NCBI GenBank assembly: GCA_046328575.1
Contig: JAXLWI010000017.1
Span: 4,913 to 68,912 of the forward strand
DNA: 64,000 nucleotides
Direction: 5' to 3'
From: JAGOBP01 sp046328575
GTDB lineage: Bacteria; Chloroflexota; Anaerolineae; Fen-1058
Each line of letters opens with the position of its first letter. Within the stretch, counting starts at the first letter, position 1. Positions 18,501 to 26,757 of this stretch are shown here, piece after piece. A program made the translations under genes and the position numbers. The notes under the pieces were generated by a model. It was not told the origin of the DNA, ran no database searches, and saw nothing but the letters and a program-made list of their open reading frames with translations.

Positions 18501-18821
18501 ATCGTGGCGAATCAAACCATCGGGTTGCGGAACACCGGCGGCAGTGTCTTTCAAGATTACAACCTGTTTTTTGGCGATACCGTCGATACGGTTGGATCAA
18601 TCTCAGGCGGTACACACAACGTGACGGGCGATCCTAAGTTCGTTGATACCGCACATGACAACTATCATCTGAATGCCAACAGCGCGGCGATCGACCACGC
18701 GATCGACCTCGGCGTCCCGATCGATTTCGATGGCGACGCGCGGCCCTACGGCCCCGGCTTTGACATCGGCTTTGACGAGTACGCACAGCGGTTCGTGTAT
18801 CTGCCGCTCGTTATGAGGTAA
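15540..18821 (+). CDS. Large secreted right-handed beta-helix protein
   Basis: 1093 residues. Residues 1-30 are a Sec signal peptide (basic start, hydrophobic core, ending near SLAQA). A short head, NDSGLGSLRSAIGLAQPGD, is the usual start of CSLREAI-type pectate-lyase-like repeats. The body (about 85-1000) is a long run of roughly 20-residue coils with GGG-(V/L)-(Y/W)-A and QF-x-x-N-T-A motifs, much like polymorphic outer-membrane repeats. The end has an adhesin-style DGDARPYGPGFDIGFDEYA block and stops at VYLPLVMR. It is predicted extracellular and probably adhesive or glycan-binding; no catalytic residues were identified. GGGGGACTT precedes ATG 15540; the last 11 bases overlap a convergent gene. 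Confidence 0.85.
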   Translation: MTNNRMRLLAVIVCVLSLFVGLRISLAQAPASFAPTTTLVVTNINDSGLGSLRSAIGLAQPGDTIAFSLPINSSIILSSGELIVTTPITIDGSTASSLVIDANHLSRAISATAPLTIRSLTIINGSATDGGGIYATAALTLDQIVLSGNAATNNGGGVYAAALSGFEGGVLINNTAKFGGGAYLLGASTISGTQFYGNVVTNGGGGLLTHAPISMTLAYFAGNSADNGAGVGTGGGLQAGSNTTLVRINQSTFSYNHANGGSDDGGGALMLYAGTNLDLRDSSLYNNTSASYGGAISTITATSSITLSNATMYFNTAAQGGGAVRSIGPLTATASSFLTNTAVMTGGAIYAQSTVALIGGQVISNTSVTRGGGGVYGADTISVSGTQFVSNTASDFGGALWANKALTMTNAQVISNSAGSQGGGVAATVTATVAGGLFQGNQVIGSEGGGMIVGGALEMTGTHFVANYSAAAVGGLATSYASAHLTNVQFISNSAVFEAGAFANLGVATITNGLFRGNQGVQSGAVRGAQLTLIDSQFDNNFAATEAGAILANQLTLINTKFYTNTAGSNGGAVEAIGPLTIEGGLFQNNHTVSVAGGAVIAQSTAQISGSQFISNTAAGDGGAVRSVGAVTITGSLFQGNHSDHSGGGLSVQGTLNINGTQFMRNTSANTAGGVFAQNTASVTSADFTSNSAASAGGLYAVGALTITGGTFISNTATTSSGGGLWADSTVNLIGTHFIGNVAASGSGGGATVQGEAALSDGLFQNNNASYGGGVYANTTITLADTQFIGNTTNASGLRQPIVTGALANSRPGLVAPGAGGGLYANGTATVNAGLFQSNGAAASGGGVWASNTLNVTGARFISNTASGGGGGVMANGSATLQQAAFQGNLSATAFGGGLYVFGTLNLTRSSFVANSAQRGGGLYHAASNADVVNSLFARNTATVSGTAIYLASPGNVNLEYLTVSNSGLTLGAAIDVEQGNVNVYDSIVANQTIGLRNTGGSVFQDYNLFFGDTVDTVGSISGGTHNVTGDPKFVDTAHDNYHLNANSAAIDHAIDLGVPIDFDGDARPYGPGFDIGFDEYAQRFVYLPLVMR

Positions 18822-19599
18822 GCGCGTTTTCGGACTCGGGCGAACTGCGCTGCGCCAAATGCAAGGCGAGGCCGTTCGAGAGGAACGCGACCAACGTCGC
18901 CAGCACATACGTGGGGACGAGGCCCAACGTGTTGAGCAGCGAGCCGACAATGAGGAAGAATCCGGCCACGCCAAATAGACTTAGCGCCATGCCGCGCAAG
19001 AGTTGAATGGCAGTGGCCGCTCCCTGTTGACGATGCGCAAACGCGCTGAGCACCGTGCCAAAGATCGGGAATGGCGTCAGCAGCCCGCTGAGTTGCGCGC
19101 CCAGCAGCGGCGCGACGGTCGTCAGCGTGAACACAAACAACGTGGCGATGATCATGCGTGCAGGCAAGTCCCAACGCGGTGCGGCGGTGGTCGCCGCGCC
19201 GATGGTTTGTTGCGGCACGATCAGCAGGAACAAGCCGATCGAGACGGCGACGATCGCAAAGGTCGGTAACAACCCCAGCGAGACGCTATTCCATATGATC
19301 GTGGCCGCGAAGAACGCCAGCGCGGCCACGATCGCGCTAATGGCCCAGTGGCGTGTAGGTGCGACGAAGCTGTACACCAAACTAAACGCGCAGATCGATG
19401 CCAGCCCCGCGATGTTACCGATCGCGGCGCGCATGGCAAACTCCGGCCCGTATTGCAGCGTCAACAGAATCGACACGGGCGCGGAGGTCAGCGGAAACCC
19501 GATGAGCCAGCCGCTGATGCGCGGCCCCCAACGCCGACCGGCCAGTGTGGCTCCGGCGATCAATAGGGGTGTCATCAGAAGTCGTAGGGCAGTCATCAT
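18811..19599 (-). CDS. Uncharacterised polytopic membrane protein
   Basis: 262 residues with about eight hydrophobic segments across almost the whole length and little soluble sequence. The N-terminal RRWGPRISGWLIGFPLTSAPV repeats a half motif seen in small bacterial permease-like proteins and resembles the GlpM-type pattern, but I cannot assign a family with confidence. The gene ends inside the last codons of the convergent beta-helix gene (11-base overlap). Start may be 19599 or 19596 (two adjacent ATGs); no clear ribosome site. Confidence 0.75.
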   Translation of the reverse strand: MMTALRLLMTPLLIAGATLAGRRWGPRISGWLIGFPLTSAPVSILLTLQYGPEFAMRAAIGNIAGLASICAFSLVYSFVAPTRHWAISAIVAALAFFAATIIWNSVSLGLLPTFAIVAVSIGLFLLIVPQQTIGAATTAAPRWDLPARMIIATLFVFTLTTVAPLLGAQLSGLLTPFPIFGTVLSAFAHRQQGAATAIQLLRGMALSLFGVAGFFLIVGSLLNTLGLVPTYVLATLVAFLSNGLALHLAQRSSPESENALTS

Positions 19600-19717
19600 G
19601 ACTTAGGATTATACCGCGTGCGTAGGGGGGAGGCATGTGCGCGTACGAGCCTGTCATGCCCGAACGCTACAATCGGGCAGCCAGGCCACTGTGAACCACT
19701 CACGTTAACTGGCGCAT

Positions 19718-19740
19718 GGAGTCCCGCCTGCGCGGGAATG
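19718..19740. repeat. Short palindromic REP/dRS3-like element
   Basis: GGAGTCCCGCCTGCGCGGGAATG contains the stem TCCCGC/GCGGGA. It closely resembles the short palindromic intergenic repeats with TCCCGC...GCGGGAAT ends seen in many bacteria. A single copy in this window. Confidence 0.45.
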
Positions 19741-19800
19741 ATGCTTCCGCGTCAGCATGGATGAGAATTACGAAAATGAAGACTTAGGCTACGCCCATGA

Positions 19801-19887
19801 GCCTACATAGGCGGCCATGGACTATTCCGGCTCTGCCCGGAGGCCTACATAGACGGCCATGGACCGCTTCGGCCCTGCCCGAAGGCC
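19801..19887. repeat. Two-copy 42-bp tandem repeat
   Basis: Units at 19801-19842 and 19843-19884 share GCCTACATAG-CGGCCATGGAC and CTGCCCG-AG, followed by a truncated third start (GCC). They sit in the 375-base gap between a membrane-protein gene and the homoserine dehydrogenase gene, which otherwise holds only the palindrome at 19718 and a terminator. Confidence 0.75.
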
Positions 19888-19914
19888 ATTGCAGTCCTCC
19901 GCAATCGATGCTGG

Positions 19915-19946
19915 CGAAAAGTAAACGACCCGCGAGGACGCGGGTC
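19915..19946 (-). terminator. Terminator of the homoserine dehydrogenase gene
   Basis: On the minus strand, an 8-bp GACCCGCG/CGCGGGTC stem (19927-19946) is followed by GTTTACTTTT. It lies about 30 bases past the stop. Confidence 0.7.
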
Positions 19947-19974
19947 GGGAGCAATGCGCGGAAAGCGGTCAGGT

Positions 19975-21006
19975 TTAGTAATGCCCTCTTGCCGCCGCGA
20001 TCAGATCGGCCAGCACGCCGAAGGCGGTTTGCGCGGGCGTCGGCGCGGTCTCCATCAGCGTGAGTTGATTCAGCGTATCGGTCTTGATCTGGATCGCGCT
20101 GGTGGTGCCATATAGGCGGTACATCGGATCGTTGGCGAGCACTTCCTCTGGCGCGACCTTCGCCACGACAGCGCCGTCCACCCAATCGGCGGTACACATC
20201 AAGCGCCATTTGCGCCGCGCCAATTGCGCCGTTTTGATCATCTCTGACGTGATAGCCCGAATGCCCGTGCGATCCACCTCGGCGGGGCGGAGGTCTGCGC
20301 CCATCAGCACATTCGCCAGCACGCACACTTTCACCGTGGCATCCCAGCCGTCTACATCGTTGCTGGGATCGGTCTCCGCAATCCCGATCGATTGCGCGTA
20401 CTTCACGGCCTCCTCAAACGACTGGCCTTCTTCCATCAGCGTCAAAATCAAATTCGTGGTGCTGTTCAATACGGCGCGGAAACCGGTAACGCGCGTGGCG
20501 GGCAGACATTCGCGATAGAGATTCAACAGTGGGAAGCCGTCCATCACTGTGGCTTCGAAGAGGAACGCTCGGCCTTGCTGCTTCGCCAGATCATGCAGAT
20601 GGCGATAACCATACACGACTGGCCCCTTGTTGGCGCTGACGGCGTGCATCTTCAACGTCAACGCCAGTTCGAGATAATCGAGGGCGGGGCGACCTGTTTG
20701 TCGATTGATCGGCGACATCTCGACGAGCGCACCCGCGCTCTGCGCGCTCAAAGCCGCGCACTCGCGGATCAACTTAAGTCGATTCTCTTCGCTGCTGGGC
20801 CACGCGGCTTCGCCCCAGGCGGCAAACGCGCGGGCCGCATCGATTCCATCGGGTTGGAAGAGGATCCCATGCGAGCCGGTGGTGATGCCGACGACGGTGA
20901 AAGTGAGATCGTACTGTGCCTTGATCTCCGCCACTTTCCGATCGAGCAACTTGATCAACTCGCGGCCGACGCTGCCAAAGCCCATCAAACATAGATTTAG
21001 ATTCAT
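19975..21006 (-). CDS. hom: Homoserine dehydrogenase
   Basis: 343 residues without ACT domain, the length of the short, unregulated form. It reduces aspartate semialdehyde to homoserine in Thr/Met/Ile synthesis. N-terminal Rossmann motif LCLMGFGSVGREL, cofactor/substrate motif VSANKGPVV, substrate region EATVMDGFPLL (other enzymes have G-x-G-I-P) and DPSNDVDGWDATVKVCVLAN. GAGG with CGCAC spacing precedes the ATG. It stands alone with its own terminator. The GAGIPII-to-MDGFPLL change makes a related oxidoreductase possible, but most signatures fit. Confidence 0.88.
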   Translation of the reverse strand: MNLNLCLMGFGSVGRELIKLLDRKVAEIKAQYDLTFTVVGITTGSHGILFQPDGIDAARAFAAWGEAAWPSSEENRLKLIRECAALSAQSAGALVEMSPINRQTGRPALDYLELALTLKMHAVSANKGPVVYGYRHLHDLAKQQGRAFLFEATVMDGFPLLNLYRECLPATRVTGFRAVLNSTTNLILTLMEEGQSFEEAVKYAQSIGIAETDPSNDVDGWDATVKVCVLANVLMGADLRPAEVDRTGIRAITSEMIKTAQLARRKWRLMCTADWVDGAVVAKVAPEEVLANDPMYRLYGTTSAIQIKTDTLNQLTLMETAPTPAQTAFGVLADLIAAARGHY

Positions 21007-21045
21007 GTGCGCCTCGGAACGAACAGGATGGATACAACGCGGCTA

Positions 21046-21051
21046 ATTATA
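21046..21051 (-). promoter_or_regulatory. Candidate -10 box for hom
   Basis: TATAAT on the minus strand, 40 bases before the hom ATG; no matching -35 seen. Confidence 0.35.
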
Positions 21052-21213
21052 CCCGCGCCCGATGAGGCGGAACGTTCAGCGGTTGCGCCATCGGGCGCAA
21101 TGTCAGGTTGTGGATGAGAGGGCTATAAGAATCCAAACCGAATCTTCAACTGAAGCGTAGGTTTGGGTAACAAGCAATTAGAGTAGACAACGTCGATGAG
21201 TTGAGAGGTGACT

Positions 21214-21723
21214 ATGACTGCTTATGAAGCGTCTGATTCTAGAACGGTGTCAGTGCCATCACATGTGTATCCGGTGCGGGCAGGCGTGATCGGTGGGGCC
21301 GTGGGTGGCGTGGCGATGGCGGCCGTCGCGATGGTTTATGGCGCGGTCTGGCGCGGCAGTCCGTGGTTGCCCATCAACGTGGTGGCGGCCACGCTGCTGC
21401 GCGATCTGCAAACGGCCAGCCCGACGGAACTCGCGCAATTCAACGCCAATGCGCTGATGATCGGCGGGGTCATGCACGTGATCCTGTCGATTGGCTTGGG
21501 TGCGTTGTTTGCGTTGCTACTGCCGACGATGCCGGGTTCGCCGATCGGCTGGGCGTTGACCGTAGGACCGTTGTTGTGGGTGATCGCGACGGTGATTACG
21601 TTGCCGTTGGTGAATCCACTCGGCGCGAACGTGATCGATTGGCCGTCGTTCATCGCCGCGCACATGGCCTACGGCCTGGTGATGGGTTTGTACGTGGCGC
21701 ATACGCCAAAAGTTCCAGCGTAG
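21214..21723 (+). CDS. Small membrane protein of unknown family
   Basis: 169 residues with four hydrophobic stretches (about 22-45, 80-105, 112-135, 145-165), no charged pore or catalytic motif that I recognise. ATG 21214 has GAGAGGTG a few bases before it; the preceding in-frame GTG (21208) overlaps this site. It stands alone, convergent to the DUF1579-like gene. Confidence 0.72.
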   Translation: MTAYEASDSRTVSVPSHVYPVRAGVIGGAVGGVAMAAVAMVYGAVWRGSPWLPINVVAATLLRDLQTASPTELAQFNANALMIGGVMHVILSIGLGALFALLLPTMPGSPIGWALTVGPLLWVIATVITLPLVNPLGANVIDWPSFIAAHMAYGLVMGLYVAHTPKVPA

Positions 21724-21750
21724 AGGTGCGGCGCAATCGCGAGGTTGGCC

Positions 21751-22182
21751 CTACGTTTTGCGCGTGTAGTGGATGTGCCACAAAACGCGCCAGGTCGCGC
21801 CGTCGTCGTCGGAGCGTTCCCAGTTCCAGTCGAGTTGCTGCGGCGCGATGTTGTACCACACCATTCGCTGCTGAAAGATTTCGTCGTTACGGCGTGCAGT
21901 GCGCTGCAAGATCATGCGGCCATCTTTGAATTCGCCCGTAAAGTCCAGATAGCCGGCTTGATTGTCCACCCACGTTTGTTGCCACTGTCGCGTCTCGACG
22001 TTGTAGGTTGACACGCTCAGACCGCGCAAGCCGCCACCGTCGAAGTTTTCCAGAATGACGGCGTCATCCAAGATCGAGCGGATGACGTTGGTGCCGCGTT
22101 GATCCTCGCCCCACGTTACTTGCCATTCGCCCAGCCAGAAATCGAACTGGCGTGCTTCCGGTGGTCGTGGTTGCTCGCTCAT
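21751..22182 (-). CDS. DUF1579-like small soluble protein
   Basis: 143 residues. The start EARQFDFWLGEWQVTWG and the pattern of alternating beta strands with conserved Trp resemble the DUF1579/heme-pocket-like beta-barrel group that begins FDFWLGEW. Function unknown. I chose ATG 22182 (GGGGGCG upstream); the frame is open to 22200. It follows the epimerase-like gene on the same strand, after a strong palindrome. Confidence 0.78.
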   Translation of the reverse strand: MSEQPRPPEARQFDFWLGEWQVTWGEDQRGTNVIRSILDDAVILENFDGGGLRGLSVSTYNVETRQWQQTWVDNQAGYLDFTGEFKDGRMILQRTARRNDEIFQQRMVWYNIAPQQLDWNWERSDDDGATWRVLWHIHYTRKT

Positions 22183-22215
22183 TATCGCCCCCGCAAACAA
22201 TAGGGAATCATTCGC

Positions 22216-22243
22216 GCCAAGCTGCCAAGCTTGGCGGCTTGGC
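22216..22243. other. Strong 28-base palindrome between two minus-strand genes
   Basis: GCCAAGC...GCTTGGC flanks a near-perfect inner GCCAAGCTTGGC. It could fold as a hairpin in the intercistronic RNA. No T run, so it may stabilise the upstream mRNA or slow transcription rather than terminate it. Confidence 0.55.
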
Positions 22244-22249
22244 AGCGTC

Positions 22250-23239
22250 TTATTGGCGTTGATGCCACTGTTTCAACAACTCGGCTTCGCGTTCGCGCGT
22301 GAGGCCGTTACGCCACGCGTGATCGATCGGGCGGGTGTTGGCCCAATCGAGTGTGTCTTTGATTGTTTCGGTGAGCGGTCGAATCTTCAGGCCTGCCGCC
22401 AACGCGCGTCGATTGCTGATCGTATCGATGGCGGCTTCTTTCGCCTCCACCCACACCGGCAAATCGAGGAAAGGCTGAACGTGCCGCTCGATTAGGAATT
22501 CTTCACTGACCCAGGTCAGTTGGGCGTCGTGATTACAGACAGCCACGCACGTTTCGAGGAAACGCCGCATCGATAAGGTGTAGTCGGGGCCGACGGCGTT
22601 GTACACACCCGGGCGTTGATCTTCGACCAAGCGTACCAGCCATTCACCCAGATCACGCACGTCGATGACTTGAATTTGCTGTTCAGGGTTGCCGGGCGCA
22701 AGGACTTCGCCGCCTTGCGAGAGGCGATACGGCCAGTACGTGAAGCGATCCGATTGATCGTGCGGCCCGACGATCAAACCGGGGCGGACAATCGTCGCGC
22801 GATTGGCGTACACCTGCTGCACGACTTTCTCGCATAAAACTTTCAACGCCCCGTAAGTCTCGTTCGTGATCGTTTCGACGGTTTCATCGGCGATGGTGGC
22901 GACGGGCGAATCTTCGTCCATGCCGATCGGATTATCGTCGCGATAAACGGACACCGACGAGATGAAAACGTACCGATCGGTTTGGCCGACCAACGCTTCC
23001 GCGGACTGCCGCACCACGCGCGGGACATAGCCGCAGGTGTCGATCACAGCATCCCACTTTCGATCGGGCAGCGCGTCCAGCCCGTCGTCGCGATTGCCGA
23101 AAATATGCTCGACGTGAGGAAACAGATCGGGATTGGATTGACCGCGATGAAACAGCGTGATCGAATGGCCGCGCTCAAGCGCGGCCTCGACCAGATGTCG
23201 TCCTACAAAGCGTGTGCCACCGATGACGAGTAAGCGCAT
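22250..23239 (-). CDS. NAD-dependent epimerase/dehydratase-like SDR
   Basis: 329 residues of the extended SDR fold: LLVIGGTRFVGRHLVEAAL (nucleotide binding), VIDTCGYVP, ISSVSVY and a YGALK motif (YxxxK) at about 130. The C-terminal domain has EFLIERHVQPFLDLPVWV. This resembles the bacterial reductases that begin MRLLVIGGTRFVGRHL, whose substrates are not established. It starts 6 bases after the DUF6159 stop, so the two are cotranscribed. Confidence 0.85.
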   Translation of the reverse strand: MRLLVIGGTRFVGRHLVEAALERGHSITLFHRGQSNPDLFPHVEHIFGNRDDGLDALPDRKWDAVIDTCGYVPRVVRQSAEALVGQTDRYVFISSVSVYRDDNPIGMDEDSPVATIADETVETITNETYGALKVLCEKVVQQVYANRATIVRPGLIVGPHDQSDRFTYWPYRLSQGGEVLAPGNPEQQIQVIDVRDLGEWLVRLVEDQRPGVYNAVGPDYTLSMRRFLETCVAVCNHDAQLTWVSEEFLIERHVQPFLDLPVWVEAKEAAIDTISNRRALAAGLKIRPLTETIKDTLDWANTRPIDHAWRNGLTREREAELLKQWHQRQ

Positions 23240-23245
23240 AGTCGT

Positions 23246-24082
23246 TTACTTGGTGCGAAACGCGTTCTGTACCAGACTCGCGTCGAAGAATTCGCCGGTG
23301 TCGCCGGACGTCGCGTACTGATAGACGGCGGCGGTGTAGATGCCGTTCAACGCTGAACTAAACAGTCCCAAGCCGATGAACAGCAGCACGTAACCGACAA
23401 TGACGGCGATGATCAGCGCCGTCGATTGCGTCGATGCGACTGCGACGATGACGGGCACGAACAGCAGGATCAACGCTAAGAAGATCAGGCCAAACACCGC
23501 GCCCAGTCCCAGGTTCCCGACGATCTGCTCGCCCCACGTTTTCTTCAACAACGTGCCGCTGCGTTTGATGGCATCCACCGGGCCGACGCCTTCGATGACG
23601 AGGATCGGCACCGCTAGATACGTAATCACATTCCACGCCATGCCGAACAGCGATGACACAATGCGGCCCAGCATGCCGCGCTCAGATAGCCAGCGTAAGA
23701 CCATACCCACTGTCGCAGAGATCACTGCGTAACCTAGAATCGCGCCAAAGTGCTGGCTGGCGATGTTCAGGCCGTCGCGCACCGTCGGATCGCCGCCCTT
23801 CAAGCGGATCATCGCTGCGCCCACCAACGCCGAGTTGGCGAAGATGATGATGGTGTACTGCACGACGTAGAACAGGAAGGTCACCACAATCACGCCGAAC
23901 TGACCGTTACCTTCGCTCAGTCCATCGAACATGCGCGTCAAGATCATCGGGACCATAAACGTAAGCGTAACGACGATGGAACCGACAAAAGCGATGATCG
24001 GGAAAATGATCAGTTCTTTGTCGGCGCGCAGCACCGCCCAACTGGCCTTGAGTAGCGTCCAACTGCTAGACAACCGCGACAT
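23246..24082 (-). CDS. DUF6159 family integral membrane protein
   Basis: 278 residues with about six membrane segments. The family features are a start of the form SSWTLLKASWAVLRADKELIIFPI and a C-terminal GIYTAAVYQYATSGDTGEFFD, matching DUF6159 as I recall it. AAGGAGG lies 6 bases before the ATG. Role unknown. The epimerase-like gene follows directly. Confidence 0.78.
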   Translation of the reverse strand: MSRLSSSWTLLKASWAVLRADKELIIFPIIAFVGSIVVTLTFMVPMILTRMFDGLSEGNGQFGVIVVTFLFYVVQYTIIIFANSALVGAAMIRLKGGDPTVRDGLNIASQHFGAILGYAVISATVGMVLRWLSERGMLGRIVSSLFGMAWNVITYLAVPILVIEGVGPVDAIKRSGTLLKKTWGEQIVGNLGLGAVFGLIFLALILLFVPVIVAVASTQSTALIIAVIVGYVLLFIGLGLFSSALNGIYTAAVYQYATSGDTGEFFDASLVQNAFRTK

Positions 24083-24144
24083 GGCAGCCTCCTTGTGATA
24101 GGTAACTTGGTGAATTCATCATATCACAAGACCTCAAAAAAACC

Positions 24145-24540
24145 TTACTCTTCGTCGGGCAGCCCCATATCCGTGGCGATGCGGTAAGAGCCGTCAGGCT
24201 GGTGTTTCCAGATCACCACGAAGCGACCCGCGTCGAGAATAGGCTGACCGTCTTCGCCGCGAAATGTGTACGTGTACGCGCCGTGCTCGTAGGCGATGTC
24301 GTCTATCGGCCAGACTTTCAGCGTAGTGATCGTCACCTCGGCCGGGCCGAGGCGCTGCATGACCACAGCCATCCGATCGTGGATGGCGTCCCGACCGCGA
24401 GTGACATCGCCGCGCCAACTGAGCAGCACACCATCGGCGGTGAAGACATTCGCGAGCAGCGCCGCGTCTTGCTGCTTCCATGCCGCAATCCATTGTGCGT
24501 TACCGGCATCGATCGCCTGTCGAATCGTGTCGAGGTCCAT
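24145..24540 (-). CDS. SnoaL-like/DUF4440 small protein
   Basis: 131 residues of the cone-shaped alpha+beta NTF2-like fold: WIAAWKQQDAALLANVFTADGVLL, a GRDAIHDRM helix and a strand-rich C-terminal half ending ...IATDMG. Such proteins act as small isomerases, hydrolases or ligand-binding units; no reaction can be assigned. The ATG at 24540 is 2 bases after the OppC-type permease stop, so it is probably the last gene of the transporter operon. Confidence 0.75.
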   Translation of the reverse strand: MDLDTIRQAIDAGNAQWIAAWKQQDAALLANVFTADGVLLSWRGDVTRGRDAIHDRMAVVMQRLGPAEVTITTLKVWPIDDIAYEHGAYTYTFRGEDGQPILDAGRFVVIWKHQPDGSYRIATDMGLPDEE

Positions 24541-24544
24541 GCGT

Positions 24545-25579
24545 TCACCGTGTCTTGCGCATGCGCGGATCGAGTACGTCGCGCACTGCATCGCCAACCA
24601 AGTTCCAGCCTAGCGTGAACAACACGAGCGCTAGCCCCGGAAAGAAGATGATGTACCAATATTGATCGAGCGTGGTGATCCAGTTGCGGGCGAAGGCCAG
24701 CAACTGCCCCCAATCGGCGAAGCCTTGCTCCGCGCCGAGTCCCAAAAATGACAGCGCCGCGAACGTAACCACGAATGTGCCGATGTTCAATGACGCCACT
24801 ACCAGCGTTGGAAAGATCGCGTTGGGCACGATGTGGCGGAGCATGATCTGCGAGTCTTTTGCGCCGACGGCGCGAGCCGCCATCACGTAGTCCCGTTCCC
24901 GCACCGATAGGATATCGCCGCGAATCAGGCGCGCGTTGCCCATCCAGCCGAAGACGATGACGGCCAAACCCGCCGTAATCAGGCCCGCCCCGCCAATGCC
25001 GGACTTGCCGCCGATGATGGGCTGCAAAATCGTGGCGGCGGTGAGCGCGGCCATGAGAAACGGGAAGGCCAAGAACACCTCGGTGATGCGCTGCAAGACC
25101 AGATCGACTACGCCGCCGTAATAGGCCGACACTGTGCCGACCACTACGCCGATCACCACCGTAAACAGCGTGATCAGAATGCCGACCAGAAATGCAGTGC
25201 GGGTGCCCCACACGACGCCGTAATAAATATCCCAGCCGCCGCTGGCCACGCCAAAGGGATGCGTCCAGTGATCGAGGCCTGTTAACGGTTGCCACCAGAA
25301 CGGTAGTGGCGGTGCGTTGCGCACCCACGGCGAACCGGGTGGCAGTGGCACGGTCGCAAAACCGTCACGCGGAATCTTCATCGGGTCGCGGGCGTTGAGA
25401 GGAGTCGGAGCCAAGATCGGCGCGGCGATCGCTACCAACGCGAAGAAGCCCAGCAAAATGAAGCCGGCCAGCGACAGGCGATTGGCTAACAATTGCCGCA
25501 AGATGCTGGGTGGCTTGCGTGACGCGGGTACTTCATCGGTCGTCAATGGATTATCAAATGGTTGAGCAATGGCAGCCAT
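24545..25579 (-). CDS. Oligopeptide/nickel ABC transporter permease, OppC/DppC type
   Basis: 344 residues: an N-terminal cytosolic tail, one membrane segment at about 35-60, a periplasmic loop, then five membrane helices with EAA-type coupling loop near AARAVGAKDSQIMLRHIVPNA. This is the second permease of a family 5-type importer. AAGGAGG precedes the ATG. It follows the OppB-type gene by 31 bases and precedes the SnoaL-like gene by 4. Confidence 0.92.
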   Translation of the reverse strand: MAAIAQPFDNPLTTDEVPASRKPPSILRQLLANRLSLAGFILLGFFALVAIAAPILAPTPLNARDPMKIPRDGFATVPLPPGSPWVRNAPPLPFWWQPLTGLDHWTHPFGVASGGWDIYYGVVWGTRTAFLVGILITLFTVVIGVVVGTVSAYYGGVVDLVLQRITEVFLAFPFLMAALTAATILQPIIGGKSGIGGAGLITAGLAVIVFGWMGNARLIRGDILSVRERDYVMAARAVGAKDSQIMLRHIVPNAIFPTLVVASLNIGTFVVTFAALSFLGLGAEQGFADWGQLLAFARNWITTLDQYWYIIFFPGLALVLFTLGWNLVGDAVRDVLDPRMRKTR

Positions 25580-25610
25580 GTTGGCCTCCTTGGTTGCTGC
25601 AGATGGATCG

Positions 25611-26687
25611 CTAACTGATGCGCACGCGTGGATCGATCAGGCCGTAGGCAATGTCGACGACGAGATTGGCGACGAGCAAGATCAACCCGTTGAACAGCGC
25701 AAAGCCCAGCACGGTGAGCACATCCAGTTGACCGGCGGCCTGCGCGGCCACCGAACCGATGCCGGGATAGTTGAAGATGGTCTCGGTGATGACGACGCCG
25801 TTGAGCAAGCCGACGACGGTGAAGCCTGCAATAGTCACGACGGGAATCAACGCGTTGGCGCGCGCGTGCCGATTGACCACCACCGCCTCACGGAGCCCTT
25901 TGGCGCGCGCAGTCAGCACATAGTCCTGGCGCAGCGCGTCCAACATCGATGCGCGCGTGACGCGCATCAGCAAAGCCCAGTTGATATAGGACAGTGTGAG
26001 AATGGGCAGCACCAAATGGCGCAGAGCGTCGAAGAAAATATCGAGGCGGCCGTTCAACAGCGCGTCGAAGGTGTACATGCCGGTGTAGCGCACAAACGCA
26101 TCGCTATTGGCGATGGCTTTGGCCCAATCCGATAGGTTGCCCGGTGGAAACCATTGCAGCTTGGCGTAGAAGATCATCAGCACCAAAAGCCCAAAGACAA
26201 ACGTCGGGAATGAGTTGCCGATCGTGCTGAAGACGCGCAGGACTTGATCGATCCATCGATTGTGATTGACCGCGGATAGCACGCCCATGCCAATACCAAC
26301 GCCGATGATGGGCAGCACGCTCCATAGGGTCAACTCAACGGTCGCCGGAAACCGCCGATTAATTACATTGGCAATCGTGTCTGAGCCAGTCTTCGACCAA
26401 CCGAAGTCGCCGCGCAGGATGCCGCCTGCAATAGACTTCTCGCCGGTGTCAGGATCAGTGACCTCGCGCCCAACGAGCCACGTGCTGTATTGCACGAGGA
26501 AGGGTTGATCGAGGCCGTACTTGTGAATCAGCGTATCGGCCTGACGCGCGTTTTTGGGTATCTCGCGCAAAAACAAGGCCAATCGCTCGTCCGGGGACAA
26601 CAAGCTGATCATGCCGTAGATCAACAGACTGACGCCGAGCAATAGGAACGGCATAATCGCGATGCGACGCATAACATATGCGAACAT
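25611..26687 (-). CDS. Oligopeptide/nickel ABC transporter permease, OppB/DppB type
   Basis: 358 residues, six membrane helices, starting MFAYVMRRIAIMPFLLLGVS, with the coupling-loop motif LTARAKGLREAVVVNRHARANALIPV. It forms the membrane pore with the OppC-type partner. GGGAGGAGACC precedes the ATG. A strong palindrome separates it from the binding-lipoprotein gene. Confidence 0.92.
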   Translation of the reverse strand: MFAYVMRRIAIMPFLLLGVSLLIYGMISLLSPDERLALFLREIPKNARQADTLIHKYGLDQPFLVQYSTWLVGREVTDPDTGEKSIAGGILRGDFGWSKTGSDTIANVINRRFPATVELTLWSVLPIIGVGIGMGVLSAVNHNRWIDQVLRVFSTIGNSFPTFVFGLLVLMIFYAKLQWFPPGNLSDWAKAIANSDAFVRYTGMYTFDALLNGRLDIFFDALRHLVLPILTLSYINWALLMRVTRASMLDALRQDYVLTARAKGLREAVVVNRHARANALIPVVTIAGFTVVGLLNGVVITETIFNYPGIGSVAAQAAGQLDVLTVLGFALFNGLILLVANLVVDIAYGLIDPRVRIS

Positions 26688-26711
26688 GGTCTCCTCCCAA
26701 TGTTAGTCGCC

Positions 26712-26744
26712 GGGGCGAGCGCGCCGATCGGTCGCGCTCGCCCC
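26712..26744. other. Intercistronic hairpin between binding-protein and permease genes
   Basis: A perfect 12-bp inverted repeat (GGGGCGAGCGCG and CGCGCTCGCCCC) with a 9-base loop, lying between the binding-lipoprotein stop and the permease start. Such hairpins often protect the binding-protein mRNA, giving more binding protein than permease (inference). Confidence 0.65.
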
Positions 26745-26757
26745 GACCGGGTCATGC

